This document shows positions 21,062 through 33,160 of a stretch of 64,000 bases of DNA, piece by piece (position 1 is the stretch's first letter; each line of letters begins with the position of its first letter). The notes beneath the pieces were generated by a model that was not told where the DNA came from, searched no databases, and saw only the letters and a list, made by a program, of their open reading frames with translations. Location: positions 13,841,701-13,905,700 of the forward strand of contig OX387607.1 in the NCBI GenBank assembly GCA_947568835.1, in the 5' to 3' direction. This stretch comes from Protonemura montana. Taxonomy: Eukaryota; Arthropoda; Insecta; Plecoptera; Nemouridae. Position numbers and translations under genes: made by a program.

Positions 21062-21510
21062 AAACGAACGGTTTGCCGTGTTGGAAACACCGGTTCATGT
21101 GAGATCACCGAAGTTAAGGAACACTGCGCTGGGTCAGGTATTGGATGGGTGACCATCATGCACAAGACCAGTTCTGTTCGGGAGAGCGGTTGGAGGGATG
21201 AAATTTAGTACAGCAACTTCACTCGCCTTGCTTATAAACCTCTCGACAGCATGGATTTGTGGAGGAATCCTGTTGTTCGCGTTGTACCGTCCTTCGGAAG
21301 GGACGTTAAGCCGATGGTCCCCTTGGTGCTCTGTGACAGGAGTAAGCTACGTGCCGGCACCGGGTTTCCCCTCCTCGCTTCTAAACTAGATTAGGTTCAT
21401 CATCATCCTCATCATCATCCACTCATTCACCGACGGCATTAGACAAGTGCCGCATGGCCCGTTGTCAAAACAGTGCGTCATCAAAGACCAACAATCAATC
21501 GATCAATAAG
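21062..21510 (+). mobile_element. 5S rRNA-derived SINE, copy B (near full length)
   Basis: The 5S-like head runs about 21062-21155, followed by a linker with CAGTTCTGTTCGGGAGAG. Next comes a central domain (about 21230-21320, with GGAGGAATCCTGTTGTTCG and TTCGGAAGGGACGTTAAGCC). The 3' part has TCATCATCC repeats and ends GTTGTCAAAACAGTGCGTC. This is the best plus-strand copy. Confidence 0.9.
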
Positions 21511-21762
21511 AATAGCCAGCTCACAAGTTGCTAAATACTTGTTCGAGTCATTAGCTTTGGTTTTAGGTCACCGTGAATTTGTTTGCAGTGGTTTTTGGCC
21601 CTGAATTGTGTCAATGTCATATTTCCACCTTTACGTAAATACATCAAAGATAAGGTTATGTTTTTTACCTTCCATACCAACTGCGTGCCATCTTCAAAGC
21701 TCGAAAAGTACGCGTTAAAGTAAAAAAAAAAAAAAAAAAAACGTTAAAACCCATATATTTAC

Positions 21763-21876
21763 AGGGCTCTATTTTACGGTAGTCAATTTTTAAATTCTTT
21801 ACCTGACGATCTCAGAAATGTTGAAAAATTTTTAGATTTTAAGACAAGGCTAAAACAATTGTTAATAACCAAATAA
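21763..21876 (+). mobile_element. Non-LTR retrotransposon 3' end, fragment 2
   Basis: A 37-codon frame ending in TAA reads RALFYGSQFLNSLPDDLRNV and then FKTRLKQLLI, the same C-terminal LINE layout as at 17.1 kb (Leu-Pro..Leu-Arg, then Phe-Lys) but a different family. A run of 20 A residues lies just upstream (21722-21741). Confidence 0.55.
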
Positions 21877-22422
21877 TTGTATACCATTGGCGATTATACC
21901 TTATGATTATACTATATTGCTTTATGGTTATTACGATGACTATAGACTTATACGAAAATGTTGACAACAGAGCACATGCAACACACGCATAAAAATGCTA
22001 AAAATATATTTATATTTCCACCCTTAGAGCTGCGCATCAAATCCTAATGATAGAATAATGTGACAGGAAGGAATTGCAATTTCCTTGATGCAATTAAATC
22101 TTGGATGCAACTCACGTGAATAATCTCGCCTGAATCTGTAACTTGGATGCAACTTTAAATCAACTTCGCTGCATAAATATAACACACAAGCGCGTCATCA
22201 ACCACGCGCAAAATGCACTTGATATGCACTTGAGGTGTTAATTGCAGCTGAAGGCGCTGAATGCAGTTGAGTGCATCACGGCAGAGAAATGCGGTGCAAT
22301 CTGCAATTGCTCACACCCCGTTCGGCGATGACTCGTTGCCGCTCGCATTGCAGTTTTCTTGGAGTGGGGCAACGAGATTTCGCTGCTCGGGAAAATGGGA
22401 AACTGTTGCTATTGGTATTTTA

Positions 22423-22640
22423 TTATTATGAACACTACTACCCTCTAAAAAATAGATGCCCAAACGGAGACTCGAACCCCGATCTCCACCTTTCGCCGGG
22501 TGTTGCTCTAACCAATTGAGCTACTTAGACGCATAATTTTGAGACGATTTTAGTGTATTTGATGAGAATAACGGATCTGCAAGGAGTAGAACCAAGAGGC
22601 TGTGAATACTCACATTCAATCTGATTCTAGTGACGCTATA
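22423..22640 (-). mobile_element. tRNA-derived SINE, copy 2 (best copy)
   Basis: On the minus strand 22531-22455 folds as a tRNA except in the anticodon arm. It has a 7-bp acceptor stem with wobble pairs, a GCTC/GAGC D stem with A box TAGCTCAATTGGTTAGAGC, and a perfect 5-bp T stem around B box GGTTCGAGTCTCC. The anticodon stem-loop is not regular, so this is a SINE head rather than a working tRNA gene. Flanks on both sides match the 35.6-kb copy. Confidence 0.65.
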
Positions 22641-22805
22641 TCACGTCACAACCTGTCAATCTCGAGTAACTTCAATTTGACGTGTTGCCATAGGTTATTA
22701 TCAATTATCGTGTTCATCACTTGAACATTTTGATCTCTTTTCTATAGATTATTCCCTCAAAGAACAATTCCCATGCCAGCAACACTTATAACCAGATTAC
22801 TAGTA

Positions 22806-23215
22806 GAGTTTATCGACGCACTGATTGTTTGGTCAACGGGCTCTGTGGTACTAGCCTAATGGCGTTGAATGAGTGGTTGATGATGATGAACCTAAACTAG
22901 CCTAGACGGAAGGATGGGAAACCCGGTGCCGGCTCGTATTTCTCCAGTCAACGAGCTTCTAGTGAACCATCGGCTTAACGTCTCTTCCGAAGAACGGTAC
23001 AACGCGAACAACAGGATTCCTCCACAAATCCATGCTGTCGAGAGGTTGATAAGCAAGGCGAGTGAAGTTGCTGTACTAACTTTCATATCTCTAACCTCTC
23101 TCCCGAACAGAACTGGTCATGTGTATGATGGTCACCCATCCAAAACCTGACTCAGCGTAGTGTTGCTTAACTTCGGTAATCTCACGAGAACCGGTATCAC
23201 GCCAAACCGTTCGGT
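22806..23215 (-). mobile_element. 5S rRNA-derived SINE, copy C
   Basis: Reverse-strand copy. The 3' end lies near 22806 (TTATCGACGCACTG), the central domain near 22980-23040, and the 5S-like head ends at 23215 (CCAAACCGTTCGGT). It is more diverged than D and E. A second piece of 5S-like sequence lies just outside the head (23216-23240). Confidence 0.87.
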
Positions 23216-24424
23216 GATCGCTCATCCAATACTTGAAACAGCCTCTAGTGATTTCAATGATTCAGATTAAAAAAAACAAATCAATCTATTGTTTTAGTTA
23301 TCACAGTCGTTTTACCATCATTTGAATCATTGTGTGTTTATTAATAATTAAACAAAGTAATTGTGGGACTATCTCTGAATTATGCAAGTAATAGTCTCAT
23401 GTGACTGATGTCACAATACGGTGTAATTTGCAAATCTGCATAATTTCACTACACGTTGCATCACCTTTATAACCCATTCAATTTCTGTACCTGAATATCT
23501 TTAAAAAAGCTCACAGTCAATAATTTCCCTGGAGTTTGTCCACATGGCTTTGCAATGCGTAAACTGTCAGCACACAAGTCATATCTTGCATCATGGACGT
23601 CACAGATGCCATCCAGTCGAGACGACGTGGGGAACAGATCCCTATCAGAAAACTACATTGCATCACCTCCAATTTACGTTTCAATTTCTTCTTATCATCG
23701 AAATTGAACTTACCTTGTAAACATGAAACAAAAACTCGTAAAATATCATTACTATACTAAGTCAATGTCAACATAAATGTAAGATAATAATAAATTAGAG
23801 CGATTAATGTGGTTTACTGCAACGTAGCCTACATTTTCAAAGCGTCAAGGAATTGTGAACGAGTTTCCTTGATGTGTTTCTCATTGGAAAACGCGCGGGA
23901 AAAACGCATCGCACTTGATCTGTAATTTTCACGTGAGTTTCATGACGCAGTTTGTATTTGACGTACGCAATTGCTTCGTGTCTCATCCAGTCATACTGGG
24001 AATAATTACGCATTGGGCAAAATTGGTGAATTTTCCTCATTTACACAACTCAACAGAGTTAAGGAATGTTTCCTTGGTAAAAACAAGGGAATTGTTTGGG
24101 CTTCATTAATTTTCTCAGTGCACGGGACAAGGATCAAAATGTCCACACTAAAATAACGCTGAGATAATCAACTAAACGCTATCATGACAAAGGTTGCGAA
24201 AATCCACCTCATAGGTTTTTCCGAACTGACCTTTACCATTAACCTCTTGGTAATGCCGGGTAGTTCAAAACGGTTCTGAATGGTGTAATGGTCTAGCATT
24301 TTACACCATACATAATTCCTTCCTATGTTCATAAATATGTACATAATATTTTACATCTTTCTGATTCTCAAATTTGAATAAATCAATTTTACGATAGGCA
24401 TACAGTAGGTTTTATTTCCCTCTA

Positions 24425-24607
24425 GAATCTTCTAAAGAACCTTCGCAAGATCATACGATGGCGAGAAGGTTACCAACTTATGCTAATAAAAGACAAAAAG
24501 CCCCAGCAGCAAATCCCATTCAGCTAATAAAGAAACCAGCTCTGATGACATCATAGAATGACCGCTGCCGGCAGCTTCCAGAAAGTTCCAGTTGGAGCCT
24601 TGCGCAA
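24425..24607. promoter_or_regulatory. Heat-shock-element-rich cluster with CRE-like and C/EBP-like palindromes
   Basis: GAAtcTTC (24425-24432) and GAAccTTC (24437-24444) are two HSE dyads. TTCcaGAAagTTC (24576-24588) is a perfect three-unit HSE. TGATGACATCA (24543-24553) is CRE/AP-1-like and TTGCGCAA (24600-24607) is a perfect C/EBP-type palindrome. The short downstream frame (24558-24752) overlaps the motifs and is not convincing as a gene. Confidence 0.45.
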
Positions 24608-24797
24608 GGTTTTCGAGTGCGTGCATCGATCGTTGCATGCGAACGTGCATAACGGCACGCACATTGCGACGCAGGAAGCCCTTTGTTCGGGACCTAAATG
24701 GATTCAGAAGTACCCTGTTGCTTTGGGGATCAGAAGATGGAATGAAGGGTAAAGGGGAAGATCGCTTTGAACGGTACTCGTTTGAAGAGAGAAATAG

Positions 24798-24860
24798 GCT
24801 CTGTCAGGCGATCTCAGCATCTTCACATGGTTACCAAACGTTGAATATATCATTGAACCA
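24798..24860 (-). repeat. Solitary monomer of the 114-bp satellite
   Basis: Reads CAGGCGATCTCAGCATCT, CAAACGTTGAAT and CATTGAACC in the same order and spacing as the reverse complement of the 14.4-kb array unit. Confidence 0.75.
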
Positions 24861-25841
24861 TACTTGGCACCTATTTTTTGTTTTGAGCGTTGGCATCAAA
24901 AAGGGGGGTCTCGGTAAACCTTTCGCAACTTGCATGGATATTAGACATAAGTAAAAGAGAAATACTATTCAATATCTCGACAAAAGAGACGTCCTTTTGT
25001 GTGATACGCTGTGAAATACAAAGTTTTTTTAACAATCGCCTTGAAATCAGATCTCAAATCGATTAATTTAAAATTACACCAGATAATTGCCGTTCTGAAT
25101 CAAACTAAGTGAAAATAAAATAGATGTCTATAATAAATAATCGTGTCAGGTGATGACAAGTTAATTAAATGATCTTTGGCGAGGATAGAAAGCTTATAAA
25201 ATCCTCTAGCGACTAGCGAGACTGAAATGTAAGATGCTTGAGTTTAAGTGGCTGATTCCATTTCAATTATGAAGATGAATTTCCAGTCAGCGACGGGACA
25301 CCGGATCCATTTCACAGAGGCCACCTAGAACTTGATCTGGGAAAAGGATATCAAGTCACAGCGAACTTCACGATTCAATTATCCCAACCAAAAAGCAGTT
25401 CGAATATCAAACGACGACTGGAAATTCGAGTAAAATCACCCTCTAAAATATAGCTCCTCTATGATGGATCGTTTTGACCTCGATTCTAGCCGATGACATT
25501 CGGATAAAACCACCGAGACACACAATCACTCAGTGCTCAGGTGTTGACAGTAAGATCGACGTCTGTTTAGATAGAAAGATATCAATTCGGCCTTTGCAAG
25601 GTTAGCCCAAATGCAGGCGGCGATTAAACTTCTTGTTTTTGACAGATGAATCTTGGTGGCCTTGAAAAGACAACAAAAAAACGTGCAAATTGACCTAGAC
25701 AATGCATCTCAAGTTGTCTATGTGCAACGTGGATTTACAGATCTGTATCCTCACTGTGATGGCCGTCAGATTAGGTGATGTACTTTCATGCGACTTTTGT
25801 CTGCGATCAAGGTACCTATCAGGCTTGATGTTTGCTTCAAG

Positions 25842-26285
25842 TTATTATTATTATTTGTGGTGTTTAACGACGCACTGTTTTGACAACTGGCCATGCGGCA
25901 CTGGTCTAATGGCGTCGGTGAATGAGTGGATGATGATGAGGATGATGATGAACCTAACCTAGCCTAGAAGGGAGGAGGGGAAACCCGGAGCCGGCACGTA
26001 GCCTACTCCTGTCGAGGAGCACCAAGGGGACCACCGGCTTAACGTCCCTTCCGAAGGACGGTACAACTCGAACAGCAGGATTCCTCCACAAATCCATGCT
26101 GTCGAGAGGTTGATAAGCAAGGCGAATGAAGTTGCTGTACTAACTTTCATCCCTCCAACCTCTCTCCCGAACAGAACTGGTCATGTGTATGATGGTCACC
26201 CATTCAATACCTGACCCAGCGTAGTGTTGCTTAACTTCGGTGATCTAACGAGAACCGGTGTTTCCAACTCGCCAAACCGTTCGGT
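25842..26285 (-). mobile_element. 5S rRNA-derived SINE, copy D (full length, with target-site duplication)
   Basis: Flanked by identical 11-bp direct repeats TTTGCTTCAAG (25831-25841 and 26286-26296). Read on the minus strand it starts ACCGAACGGTTTGG and continues with the 5S-like head (CACCGGTTCTCGTTAGATCA, GTATTGAATGGGTGACC), linker and central domain. It then has a TCATCATCC-rich part, GTTAAACACCACAAATAATA, and an AAT-repeat 3' tail. Total 444 bp. This copy defines both ends of the family. Confidence 0.95.
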
Positions 26286-26450
26286 TTTGCTTCAAGTACA
26301 ATGCCAGCATTTTTAGCGTAATTCCTAGCAAATGTTTTCAAGCTATTTTGTTCGAGCTTCTTGCCAGTACAGATAAAAGACCGAAAGAGGCCCGAAGATA
26401 GCCAAAACTTAAATGAAACACGAGGTAAAATAAAAAATTTAATTTTATGA

Positions 26451-26490
26451 GCTCTGTCAGGCGATCTCAGCATCTGCATGGCGATCAAGA
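26451..26490 (-). repeat. Second solitary monomer of the 114-bp satellite (partial)
   Basis: GCTCTGTCAGGCGATCTCAG followed by CATCTGCATGGCGATCAA matches the array unit (reverse complement) and the 24.8-kb relic. Confidence 0.65.
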
Positions 26491-27016
26491 GCTGAAATTA
26501 GCACCATCGTTCCAAGCATTGGCCACACCTCCAAGAAAACATGATCCATCTCAGCCCACCTTTAACCACCGGAAGCCCAAGAAGTCGCTACTCATGCGCT
26601 CACGGCTAGAGAATGAAACTCTCCCCAAAACCCGTCTCAAGGATCGAGGAAGCACTTAACGTGTGGGTCGTGGCCACAACGGAGTCCTCGACCTTCCCAT
26701 GCAGGTCCTGCGCCGGCGCCGGCCGGCGCCCTTCCTGTCCCCGTCGACTTCCCGTATATGCTAGCAACGGGCGAACGTGCAGCACGCACGCACGCACGAA
26801 AGAGTGACCCAAAAATCGCGTGCGTCGCGTCACGTCGTGGAACCTGCGCAGTTCAAGCCAAATTGCTGTTGATTTTGTTTTTCTGAGATTGTATTGACAT
26901 TTCTAGTATGAGGGTTAAGCACGAGGTGTAAGTTATTTGTAAGATAAGTTAGTTCGTCAGTTTGAAAGTTAGAGAGAAGTTAGTAGCAGTATCGAAATAG
27001 AAGGATATTGACACAG

Positions 27017-27148
27017 ATGTCGCAGCATTACAGAGTCGATGGATCACAGATGCCGCAGGATTACAGAGTCGATGGATCACAGATGTCACAGGATTACAGA
27101 GTCGGTGGATCACAGATGCCGCAGGATTACAGAGTCGATGGACCACAG
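27017..27148. repeat. 33-bp minisatellite, four copies
   Basis: Four consecutive 33-bp units, each containing GATTACAGAGTCGATGGATC or a close variant. On the plus strand the unit reads as 11 codons (MSQDYRVDGSQ-like). The open frame is short and has no other support as a gene. Confidence 0.9.
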
Positions 27149-27581
27149 AAGGAGATAAATATCTCTCAACTAATCGTCAATGTGATATTCTTCGATATCA
27201 CGGTGGCATGGATAACATTATGTGGGGAAGAAAATGTTAGTAATAAGCCTAAACCCTATTTACTGCAGAAAATGTAAAATACTTTCCAAGTTTTTATAAA
27301 TATTTAGCAAAAATACAATTAAATTGAATGAACTGAAGTGCTTGTGCATTGAATGGTAATCGTGAAAGCATTGTGAAAGGGAAAAATACCACGGGGGCAT
27401 CAAACCAAACATTTTGCGCACACCAAAACTTTAGCATTCTTGTGCAGAACACCCTTACAACTGCAATGCAGCACATGCCATGGCATCCTTTAGCCCAATC
27501 TGAATCAGAGACGTCGGCTGTGTGTCCCACAGGACAAGATTGCAATAAAGTGATCGTCCACGCTAAGTACAGAACACATGT

Positions 27582-27600
27582 GGGGGGGGGGGGGGGGGGG
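27582..27600. repeat. Poly-G run of 19
   Basis: Nineteen consecutive G residues in intergenic DNA, the same length as the run at 2437-2455. Confidence 0.9.
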
Positions 27601-28240
27601 ACCAATTGCGGTGTCATTCGGTCGCAATCTATTATTGAGATTTATTCGAGGCTATCAAGCCATGTGCCGTCTCGACATCACGCTTTCGTCGCGTGGTCTT
27701 CACATGTGCAGTCCGTGCTCTCGAGGGGGTTGCTCGTCTCAATCGCTGAGACGAATTGATCGCTAGTTTCAACCAGATATTGCACCAAATCACGCAATCG
27801 ATAGATCTTCGTTAAACGGTCTGAGCCAATCTGTTTCCTTCCTTTTTAAGAACAGATGGATGTGGTTTTCCTGCTCATGATTTTACTGTTTCAAATAAAT
27901 ACTTGCTTTGATAACTTCAGTGAATGGTAAATCAACATCTTTGATTTGCGAGAAATTGGATTTGGGTCCATGAGAGAGAATCGGCCATAATATGTATTAG
28001 AATCAAAAGTTTTCGTTGTTCTAGAGTTGGCGTTTTAGCCCCGCTCACCGCTAAAATTCAGCAAAGACCCAAGTGTACCATTTTCCTTACTCCTAACGTA
28101 AAATAGGAAGTTTCGTCAACAATTGCTACGGCGATTTCAAATCACATGATTTAGTTGAAAAGTATCTGGCTGGCAGTGACTTTGAAATTGAGTGAATCTC
28201 TATCCGGCGTTATCGTTTTAATACAAAATTGAAGTTCAAC

Positions 28241-28371
28241 TTTTCCAGTGGTTCATTAAGAACCTAACAGTCCGTTAATCTGTTCATTGCTTGGCAAAAT
28301 CCAATTAAAATAAGTTCTTTGTTTGTTAACTTGTTAACATTCTGTTAGTAAATTAACGTGCCGCTGGAAAA
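28241..28371. mobile_element. Short TIR element (MITE-like), copy 1
   Basis: Starts TTTTCCAGTGGTTCATTAAG and ends with an imperfect reverse complement (CTGTTAGTAAATTAACG, then GCTGGAAAA). Internal TTGGCAA..CCAATTA and TTGTTTGTTAAC are shared with 59926-60050 in an abLIM intron. It has no coding capacity. Confidence 0.6.
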
Positions 28372-31300
28372 CCGGACCATAGAGTTGCAGAATTTAATCA
28401 AACCCGACCGTAGCTATAAAGTGTTTTCTATAAGAATTAAACTTACTCTAAAGTTTTAAGTCCTTTCAGGACCTTCTGGAGCGCAAGTCTAAGATTCGGG
28501 TAGTTAAAATTTACCACTGAGGAGGATTACCGTACCAAAAGGACCTCAAACTTACCAAGAACTCTTTCGCAATGCGTCTGCCGAGAATTACTTTACTCAA
28601 TCAAGGTTTACTGCACCAGTAAGGAAACGCATTCTCAGTAATTTGATTTCTATTTTCTATAAACCGCCATAGTGCCAATAAAACAGCATTCCAATACACT
28701 TAGTTTGATATCAATGGGCAGCGATCGGACACGATCGATCGCCTAGCTTCGAAGTGCTTCGACCGATAGCCCCGGATGACCGATTAAATGTTGAATGTTG
28801 ATTACAGGCAAGACTGGTCTATTATTACTCTGGTTGTCTGAAGCGGTTGCAAAATCGCGGCGCGGTGCCCTTGTAAGGTCACAATTTGATGGCTGCCATT
28901 TGCATTGCACTGACCGTGTAGACGAGAACACGTTATAAAAACAATTTCCAGCATTTTCATTTCGAACATATGAGACTCTAGAAGTATATTCGCATGTGAT
29001 TTTATATTTTGAGAAATGTATGGATTGTTTTGCTGGATAAAATAGCTGCATTACCATCATTTTACAATCATCTACATACTTTTTTCAAGATTGCTAGCTA
29101 TCGAAATGGTTGACACAACGCCTTTGAAAGCCTGTCAGCTCTTATGGGCATGAATGTTGCTTTAGAAGGCTGTGTGTCGGCCATTTTGAGAAGTGGTTTT
29201 TATCCTGACAACGCTATATCGGTTATAAATAATGTTCTTTAATGTAATTAGTTATAAATGTCTAACTAGTTTGATAGACAAGTTCATACTTTCTATCTAA
29301 TTGATTTCAATATATTCTGTGCCTTTATCATTTTTTTTTAACAAATAAAAGACGGGATTGAAAAAAATATATTATTTATTGCGTATAGAAGTTTTGCTTT
29401 GAACGGTAAGCAAAGTCAATTGTTTAAGTTAACGATGTATTTTGATAACGTCGAACGCAAACATTTTTCTATTTGCGCCGTGTTCTTAAGTTACCTTTCT
29501 TTTGCAGTATGCCGTCAGTAACTTTCCAAGACAATTTTATTTCGTGAAGCTACATTAAAAAAAGAAAATAGTATTTTTCCAATCTCGTCATTGCCCGATT
29601 TTCTTCACTCCAGAAAAGACGAAACGACATCTGGACAAGCAATCTTGGCACTGCTTTGCGTATTTCTTTGCGAATTCATCGAAGAAATTTAAATCCGTAC
29701 CGAATGCAGAAGATCGTTCAAGGGCGCAGAATAGCTGCTATGGATGCCAAACAAAGGACCCACAAGGTTTGACCTTTCAGGTTATTTTAGATTTTTTTAA
29801 ACTTTACCAGGGAATTTTTTTTATTTGCATTGACTTTCAAGGGAACTTAGCCTTTAGTTAAACACAAGTGTATTTTTGTTTGCTTTCAGCAAGGACAGTA
29901 CGGGATATTCTTTATTTCAGGCATCTCGTCTCCTACCGGTAGTAAGGTTAATGTATAAGTTGTTTTAAGTTGTTTTTAAGTTTGACATGTTCAAATAACA
30001 ATTTTGTAATTGTTCACATTGAATAAATAAAATTATTATTATTCCTGCATATAAGGAGCCATCAGGAAACATTTTTAAGATATTTATGATTGAAGAAAAT
30101 GCCTTGAACATGAAAATTCATTCAACTTTATTCAGACTTTTTCCTATTGCACTGAAAGCTGCAACTGTTGTACGTAATATTTGTACTATTTTTCCTCCAG
30201 ATAGCCTCGACATGCTTTTATAGTGGAAACTACAATGGTAGTATTATTTTCTCTAAGGTAGTAGTAGCAGGCTGCGAACGGTTACAAAACTATGAATCGG
30301 ATGTTATTCGTGAATGAAACCATATAGTTGTACGCGTACGAATGATTCGTGAAAAACACTACGCATCTCTCGTAAACAAGTCGTCGGAAAAGCAAACATC
30401 GAGCGACCAAGCCAGGCGGAAAACGCGATCAAAACAACATCCAGTAGCTAAGTAAAGTAATTAATTACTTGTTTTTTTGCTTCAAACTGTAATTGAAGAG
30501 AAACACAGCGGAATGGAGGAAAGTAAGATGATACTGCGTCGTCTTCATCTTCTTGTTTTAAACTTGCGCGTATGACGAGTTGGAAAACCGTTGGTCCAGG
30601 AAGCAGAAGACGTAAGGAATGAGGAAACAAAATACCGAGTCGATGGAATCTTGGCTATTGGAAGCTGTGTCAATAAACGTTCTCTTCGCTGTAGTTTGCT
30701 ACGGTTGTTGTCATCTGCGAAACGATTGAAACCGTTCTATATTGAGATGCATCCAAAAATTGGCAGGATTTCGCTTTTTTCAGAAAAAAATCTCAAGACA
30801 GTGGTATGGTTGATCCCAAAAAACCGTGTAGGTACATTGGTTTCTTAATCTTTCAAGTGGTAATTAGGAGGCTCTGTACCTTGTTGGGTTTCAAAATTTA
30901 ACCCTGTCTCTGCTGTTGTGATGCCAATTCACGTACCAACCCCACCCCGTTCCCATTTGGTAAATACAAGGAATAGAAATGCTGCACAATCGACAACGAA
31001 ACCCAAACAATCAATCCTTTCAGCGAACAAGTTTCATTGGTTATTATTGATTTCTACACATGCGTGAACATGCTCAGTGCTAAAACCGAAGAACCTGAGT
31101 TTGCGGGATACACTGTAGGTACAGTTCGCTACACCAATGAAATTCAAAGTGAATTTTGGTTTACTTAAAAAATTTGGCATGTGTATAATACTCTAGCGCA
31201 GAATCTATTTAGCAACTGTTTGACAGAATACTTTACGAGCCAAAAACGCATATTAACGTATTAAACGCAGACGCCGGTATCTATTTGCATCTCAAGTCCA

Positions 31301-33150
31301 AAGCTATTCGCTATTTTGGTTCAACTTCATTCCTCCAATTGTGCTTGCGATTTTTCACAGGTAAGGACGACACGGCGAGATCTTGAAGAGGCGAAGCAAC
31401 CTTCTCTGATCTCCCAGTAATTAGCGGCTGTGTCCACAAGTATGTTCGCCCTGAAGATGAATGTCAAATATTTGACAAATAAAATATATGTGTCTTCGCT
31501 TCTTTTCCCGAGGTCTTGCTGCTCGTGAACGTTTGGCACTGAAATGTAATTAGTTATGCTTCTTCTGTGGTTTTTGTGCGTAGCGGCAGAAGTTTAACCA
31601 TGGGTTTTTATTGGTTTTGTGGGCAATGCTTCTGACCCTCTCTCGAGTATATACGTTGAAAATAATTTATTTATCTCTGGGCCAGTAATGCTTCATTAAT
31701 ACTTTTCAGGTGTTTTGTTTTCAGTAAGGTACATTACAGTCTAGACCGCGAGAGAAGATTCCAATCCAAGGACGACACCCCCAGAATTGAATGACATTAC
31801 AGTTATGATTCTAGTGGTGGAATTTCTACATAATTATTATGTCTGCAAAACAATTCCCGATATTGTTAAAATTGCTGAAAAAATTCTTATGATAGCTCGA
31901 AAAAAGAGATCTTAGGACGCGACCGGAAGAAAAAATGACGAATATTGGCAAAGATTATTTGTAGGGTTTTTTTTTAAATGACAGTTGGTTGACATGACAC
32001 CCCAAAGCTACCGGTGGCGCCCCTGCCGGTCAAGTATGATCTAAATGATTTTGTGTTTTTTTTTTAAACATATATACCAGAGAAGATACCAAATAAAAGT
32101 CCTCTAGAGTATGTTTTTCCATTAGAGCTAGTACCGAATGAAATGCCATATCATCTAAACATATCATTATCATCATACAGGGTAGATATCTTCTCTCATG
32201 TTCTCTTCTCTGATCTTCCATACTGTATGGTTGTCAAAATGGCGGCAGATTTCCTATAATTTGAAACATTTGTACATTTATTGGATGCGGCCAACGGTCA
32301 TGAAATTGCTGTAATGCACTAAAAACATACTTTCTTGGAAATTATAACCCGTGAACAACCATCGTCTTAAAATAACCAACGTATAATTGCAGTACTTAGT
32401 CATTGAGACTATTTTCTATAATTAAACTCGCTACATTATGCAATTAGCTCGCAATGCCGTTTTCTTGTCTTACGTAATTAAACGAATTAACTTCAGCAAA
32501 ACGAACCCATAATTCCTATATACATTTACCGATTTTACCGCCATGCCATAAACAGCAAGCATAGCCATCACAACGGCCGACGCGATGTCCAATAAAGTGC
32601 CAGTTTAACGGGTGTGTCACCAATCAAGTTGACTGACTTGATTGGCAACGCGGCTCTCGTATTTATTGATATGCAATTGACGCCGATTGGAATCGAACTG
32701 GGAACCGGATCAATCCGGAACGCGTTGTCTGCAGAGGAGCGAGTGACGCAAGCCCGTTCGGCGGACGTGGGTTAGCACTTGATTACTGGGGTCAACGTGG
32801 TTGACTTTCATTTCTCTCGGCACGTCATTCGCGTTGTCAACCATTTGCATTTTGCACCCAGTGTTTTCGCGCCCAGTGAAACACGTTTCGACCGGAAACC
32901 GAATGGAAAAAATTGTTTACTAGTTTGGTTAATGACCGGTAATTAATTGTGTTTTTAACATTCTGTGATCTCTTTGATTGGATATGAGACATTAGGATGG
33001 GGAAGATCAAGGTCCAATACATTTTTCTTCGGGCTCAGAAAATGTTTTATCTAATTTGATCTAGGTCGAATTGTCATTAGGAAGATATTAGATGGGACTA
33101 TGATGGTACACTGCAGAACATCAATATTATTTGTTATGCAAACTGCTGAA
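28372..33150. other. Intergenic, mostly no supported feature
   Basis: AT-rich DNA. Near 29990-30045 an AATAAATAAAATTATTATTATT-like end resembles a LINE or SINE 3' tail, and a B-box-like AGTTCGATTCC on the minus strand near 32686-32696 suggests another worn tRNA-derived head. I see no gene. Confidence 0.4.
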
Positions 33151-33160
33151 CAGCGCTGAA

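Noticed and set aside
22455..22531. A functional tRNA gene
   Set aside because: The anticodon arm cannot form a normal 5-bp stem with a 7-nt loop, and flanks are repeated elsewhere.
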